Below are positions 59,214 through 64,000 of a stretch of 64,000 nucleotides of DNA, piece by piece (the first letter of the stretch is position 1; each line of letters begins with the position of its first letter). The DNA comes from Sepioteuthis lessoniana (taxonomy: Eukaryota > Mollusca > Cephalopoda > Myopsida > Loliginidae). Where the stretch lies: positions 91,907,785 through 91,971,784 of the forward strand of contig OY757911.1 in NCBI GenBank assembly GCA_963585895.1, in the 5' to 3' direction. The notes beneath the pieces are model-generated. The model had not been told where the DNA came from and ran no database searches. It saw only the letters and a list, made by a program, of their open reading frames with translations. The position numbers were made by a program, and so were the translations under genes.

Positions 59214-60375
59214 CTATGTACGTATGTATGTATAAATGTATGTACGTGTAATACTTTTTATTAAATTCATATAAAAATGGTTGGGAATAAGGAAAGAAAA
59301 AATTAAATATTCTTTATTTATCATTTACTTGTCATTTCTCTCTCGAAATAACGAAGTGAATGAGGAAACAGAAACCCCTGAACAATACTTAAGTTACAAA
59401 TGAGAATGGAAACTGCTTTTGGTCTTGTGCAAACAAAGATCTCGCTACAAAGTTCCATTATCAACGTGGTGATATAAAACAGATATTTAAAATATAGATT
59501 AAATTAATGTATTTTTTTAGTGAAAGTGTAACTACTTTTGACGAGTGAAAAAAGATAGTGATCTTTAGAATAAAGATTGTGTCGCCAATGCTCTGTGAAA
59601 TATATTGAAATAATGCAGTAGCCAATTTATTTTAGTTTCAGGAAGTCTCATTAATTATTCATCGGAAAACTGTTAAAATCTTTTTGAGTTTATTTGTAAT
59701 GCATTTTTCTAAAGCGACACACATACTAACTTATTTAAAGTCTTGTTTGCCCTCTGTGAGGCGTTATAATTTGCAGACACTCGTGAAAACTTTCTATTCG
59801 TGAGATACTAAGATTAGATTTTTGTGAAAAGAGAGGAAATAAAGCAACGAGTTGGTTGTTATTGGGCTCATAAATATTTTGTTCTACCTTTCCGCCAACA
59901 GCAAAGTAAATCAGTCTGTCAGGGGAGACAATCAGTATTGACGATGTCGTTCCTTAAAAAACCTGTAGGAGAGGAAAATTGTGGATGTATTGCTCTTCAC
60001 TCCACTCAGCTTGATTTGTGCGGTTGAACTACAGTGGAATAAAAAGTCTGAGATTACAAGCCGCTCTCCAAGATGAGTCGAAATTTACCTTGGCATATGT
60101 GACCGTCAAGTTGTGTTGGGCGGTGGACACTTGATTTTCGCTTTCCTCTGTGGCAGTTGTGGTCTGTAGCCCGTCCAGTCTTGATTGATAATCCATCTAG
60201 CTTCTTCTTGAGTTTTGTCTTGTTTTTAAAGAAGTCGGTCGCCAGTTTTGGTCAAAATCGCAGAAACCACGAATCAAACTCCCAAAGAAAAAAGAAAGAA
60301 AACAGACCCGAGAATAGAATTGTATGGACGCCTTTATTGAAAACTTCTCTTTGAAATAATCCTGGATATATTTTT
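59214..60375. other. AT-rich stretch, no feature recognised
   Basis: Frames at 59824-60027 and 60157-60354 are unsupported. No repeat recognised. Confidence 0.35.
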
Positions 60376-60610
60376 GTTAGGGCTCAAAATATGCTTATTG
60401 AATCCCCCGCAGAGGGGTAAAACTTTCTAAAATAACGTGTCCTGGGTAGGACACAACACTGAATCTGATGGAGAGACTCCATTTCCAAATATTTGGAAAT
60501 TGTCCTATATCCCTTCATTGCCTTTACTCCTAATGTGAACCGGAGAGGTAATACTTGTCAGGCACCCATCAATGGATGAAATAGATCTGTTTGAAAATTA
60601 TTTGTTTTAT
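60376..60610 (+). mobile_element. Family E repeat, diverged body
   Basis: CCCCGCAGAGGGGTAAAAC, GTCCTGGGTAGGACAC, CTGATGGAGAGACTCC and AATGGATGAAATAGATC follow the family order. No tail or array is seen. Confidence 0.6.
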
Positions 60611-60656
60611 ATATATTATATACTTGACTCGGTATAAGTATTGATTATTAATTAAT

Positions 60657-60938
60657 GGAGGTGCCCGTGGTGTAATGGTTATCGTCGCAGGAATAGGACA
60701 CGGCGATACGAGTTCAAATCCTGGACTGATTGCATTTCACATAGCACTAATACCCTTGGGAAAGGTATGAATCCAATTATTCTCCCTCCAGCTATGGGTA
60801 AATAGTAGGGCAGACTAGGTTCTTCAGCCTTAGTTAGGCAACTAGTCTAGGAGAAGGAAAACTCTGAAATCAAACCTGTTAAACTCCGCTTAAAAAATTG
60901 ACCTTGTGTCATATCCTGCCCGAGCGGAGGGGTTGGGT
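60657..60938 (+). mobile_element. SINE family A, full length
   Basis: Head GGAGGTGCCCGTGGTG, TAATGGTTATCGTCG, B box GAGTTCAAATCC, central block CCCTTGGGAAAGGTATGAAT and 3' end CGAGCGGAGGGGTTGG. It has a probable 16-bp target duplication with one mismatch (60634-60649 and 60946-60961). The fit is imperfect because a few bases separate it from the head. Confidence 0.9.
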
Positions 60939-60984
60939 AAATATGATAAGTATTAATTATTTGTAATTGTGGCGTATCGTATCC

Positions 60985-61590
60985 TTTGGACAAGGGCACT
61001 GGCGGCTGGGGCTACAGAATACACTGACTGCACCTCTGTAGGGAGTAAGACTTTCCCAAAGTTAACCGTAAGTGATGACACGCAATGCTTGAAGACGGGA
61101 TCCTGGTGGCTGAGCAGTCCGTGAAGTGGCAACCGTAATGATCCCATGATGTGAAACACGCCACTTTGCCACTTATCTTGCAACCTGGGCGATCAGAGAG
61201 GCCCAATTCGACCAGTCGGTTGGTCATGTCAAACCATAGACCGTACAAGATTCTCCCGACCGTATCCTTTCAATCACCTGACCCTTTTTTTATTACAGAT
61301 AGCGGACGAGGATCTACTGCACTGAGATAGCAATACTTGGAACCATTTCATTGGGTGCCAACAAATCATTAATAACAAATAGAATTATTAGTGCTAGTAA
61401 TACTTGAAACCATTTAATTTGTGTCCCAGCAAATAAACACTGACTCATTTAGAAATAATTATTCTTAAAAACTATTTGCTCACAAATAATTTATGTATGA
61501 TATATATGTATAAACAGGAGTTGGCACAAAGTAGCCCATATGGTTTGGTGTCATAAAACACAACCAAACCAAACTAAAACATCAAACTAA
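60985..61590 (+). mobile_element. Family E-like repeat, variant with unique body
   Basis: Starts with the terminal segment GGGGCTACAGAATACACTG and CACCTCTGTAGGGAG. The middle diverges and includes a duplicated AATACTTGRAACCATTT segment (61333 and 61407). It ends with a rough tail GTGTCATAAAACACAACC and AAACCAAACT. Two minus frames over it (61,000-61,250) are unsupported. Confidence 0.5.
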
Positions 61591-61650
61591 TGAAATTTTT
61601 TTCTGATCACAATATCTTTAATTGGTCTCTCTCTCACACACACCAACCGC

Positions 61651-61661
61651 ATATATATATG

Positions 61662-61704
<43 letters not shown>

Positions 61705-61720
61705 TAGTGTGTGTGTGTGT
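61651..61720. repeat. (TA)n(TG)n microsatellite
   Basis: TA run with one TG interruption, then a TG run. Confidence 0.95.
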
Positions 61721-61789
61721 GTATCTGTCGGATAGAGGCATATGGTTTATGTATTTTCATTAGGCTTGGGAGGATTGTGTTGCAAATTA

Positions 61790-61895
61790 GTCGTGACAAG
61801 ACCGTTTTGTTTGTTTCTCAGGATTTTTAGCTGACCAGTTTTATTTCAAAGTAATTATCATGGAGAGAGTACTTTTCAAAGTAGCATTGACTTAT
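61790..61895 (+). repeat. Direct repeat of 58236-58343
   Basis: Both copies begin GTCGTGAC and end TTCCAAAGTAGCATTGACTT (58 kb) or the equivalent TCAAAGTAGCATTGACTTAT (61.8 kb), about 80% alike by eye, in the same orientation and 3.5 kb apart. The origin is unknown. Confidence 0.7.
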
Positions 61896-62384
61896 TGTTT
61901 GGTTTATATGTTCATACAGATGTTTGTGATTGTCAAATTTTTTGTTTTAAAGTTGGATGATTAAGTTTCATATTAAATCCAAATGGCACATATCTTTTCT
62001 AGCTAAATATACATTGGTCTTCTTTTTCACTCGATTATTGATTTTATGATTATATCTTTTTCAGTTCTTTCAATGATGGTGAATTTTGTATCTCTTTGAA
62101 AGTCGGTAGCGTTTGAGCGGAAGTATTGTTCTACTATCCTTCTCTTCCACTCACGACGGTCAAAGACACCAAAATAATGTGTACTCTACCAGTACAGACA
62201 GGCAAGCTTCAACATTTCGTCTCTAACTTACAAGAAACATCGTTGCTATAATTCTCACTGGTCAGGGAAGAAGATTCCCAAGGTTGACAAATTTCAACAC
62301 TGAAAAAGTATGACGAGTGATCACGATATATTTTGTCAGACACAAGAAATAATTTAATGATATTCTCCAAACAAATCAGGAAAC

Positions 62385-62385
<1 letters not shown>
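61896..62385. other. AT-rich stretch, no feature recognised
   Basis: No supported gene or repeat. Confidence 0.4.

Positions 62386-62444
<59 letters not shown>
62386..62444. repeat. (CA)n(TA)n microsatellite
   Basis: The TA run supplies the TA target of the mariner element to its right. Confidence 0.95.
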
Positions 62445-63342
<898 letters not shown>

Positions 63343-63370
63343 TATATATATCTCAGAATGCGATACTTGG

Positions 63371-63590
63371 TTAAATTTAAGCGGAGTTTATCTGGTTTGA
63401 ATCTAAAGTTTTCCTTCTCCTAGTTAGGTCACCATTCCAAGATTGAAGAGTCAGTCTGTTCAAGTATTTACCCATATCAGAAGGGTTAATAGTTGTATTC
63501 ATACTTTTCACAAGAATATAAAGCAACATGAAACGCAAACAGACTCGTCCAGAATTTGAACTCGTTCCACCATATCCATTTCATAAACTT
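63371..63590 (-). mobile_element. SINE family A, diverged
   Basis: 3' body TTTAAGCGGAGTTTATCTGG, central block CCCATATCAGAAGGGTTAATAG, B-box region GAATTTGAACTCG, head largely eroded. Confidence 0.65.
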
Positions 63591-63651
63591 TTAGATTCCA
63601 GATAGACTTGTACACCGTAATTAATGATATATAAGTGTTTTCAAATCATTA

Positions 63652-63905
63652 TAAGTAAAGTTGGTGATCTTGGTCGAGGGTGACCCGAAGTCTCCCTTTT
63701 CAATAGCTACGACCCCGAAGTGTAGGGAAGTGCCCTACTTTATTTCCTGAACTGCTCCACTTTACCCTTGATCTTTTCCTTATAATGTTGAGTGTTAGGC
63801 AAGGAGGCATCAAGTACCATTTTTGGAGTCTTTAAAATGACTCGACCTGGGATTGAACCCCGATCTAATGGACCCTTGGCAAACCATCTACTTATTAGGC
63901 CTATG
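63652..63905 (-). mobile_element. SINE family C
   Basis: 3' end AAGTAAAGTTGGTGATC, body GTTGAGTGTTAGGCAAGGAG, B box in reverse GGGATTGAACCCC, tRNA-like end near CCTATGACAG. The closest relative is at 52020. Confidence 0.78.
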
Positions 63906-64000
63906 ACAGTCTGCTAAAAAAATGGAGCAGAATATGATAAGCTGTAACCGAAATAAATGTAATTTTTCTCATCTTCTGCCCGATCATTAAATATATATAC

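Overview
The window is AT-rich, microsatellite-laden DNA from an animal nuclear genome. I see no convincing host gene in it. The repeats point to a mollusc, most likely a cephalopod (octopus-like). Several tRNA-headed SINE families share a central domain, as cephalopod SINEs are known to do. There is a LINE with a (TGA)n tail, and there are degenerate mariner and DUF4817-type transposons. Long (TA)n, (CA)n and (GA)n tracts are dense. The species call rests on recognising families from memory, not on a marker gene.

Layout. 1-3,000: two solo LTRs side by side, each with its own 4-bp target duplication. 3,700-5,900: a 21-bp minisatellite, then three 3'-end fragments of a second LINE, all on the minus strand. 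6,148-7,152: a non-autonomous hAT element with a perfect 8-bp target duplication. 8,390-12,250: tRNA SINEs, one nested in a DUF4817-type transposon, between (TA)n tracts. 12,900-19,000: mostly unique AT-rich DNA with a degenerate minisatellite, SINE pieces, a probable fourth LTR and a LINE end. 19,000-23,700: a cluster of 'family E', an unnamed interspersed repeat with an internal tandem array, one copy nested in a DUF4817-type transposon. 24,000-27,300: SINEs and purine microsatellites. 27,265-27,956: the third solo LTR. 28,800-34,950: more family E, SINEs, a long LINE fragment and a transposon. 36,800-42,440: microsatellites and LINE fragments, including the best reverse transcriptase remnant (41,476-42,440). 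42,600-43,800: a broken copy of a protein family that is multicopy in many invertebrates. 45,900-49,990: a transposon interrupted by a LINE, a hairpin-forming palindrome and a young SINE with an 18-bp target duplication. 52,000-63,905: SINEs, a Penelope-like fragment, a GC-rich block, family E and a mariner remnant.

The elements appear to have interacted. SINE families A and B share a central block. SINE B, family E and a third body share one 3' tail ending in (AAACC)n, so one LINE machinery may move all three. The most unusual observation is the mariner remnant at 62,445-63,342: its internal deletion is filled with telomere-type (TTAGGG)n sequence exactly between two recognisable transposase segments.

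Limits: coordinates of diverged repeats are good to about 10-30 bases. Family names come from pattern recognition without a database search. The long open frames over GA, CA and TA tracts are low-complexity artefacts.
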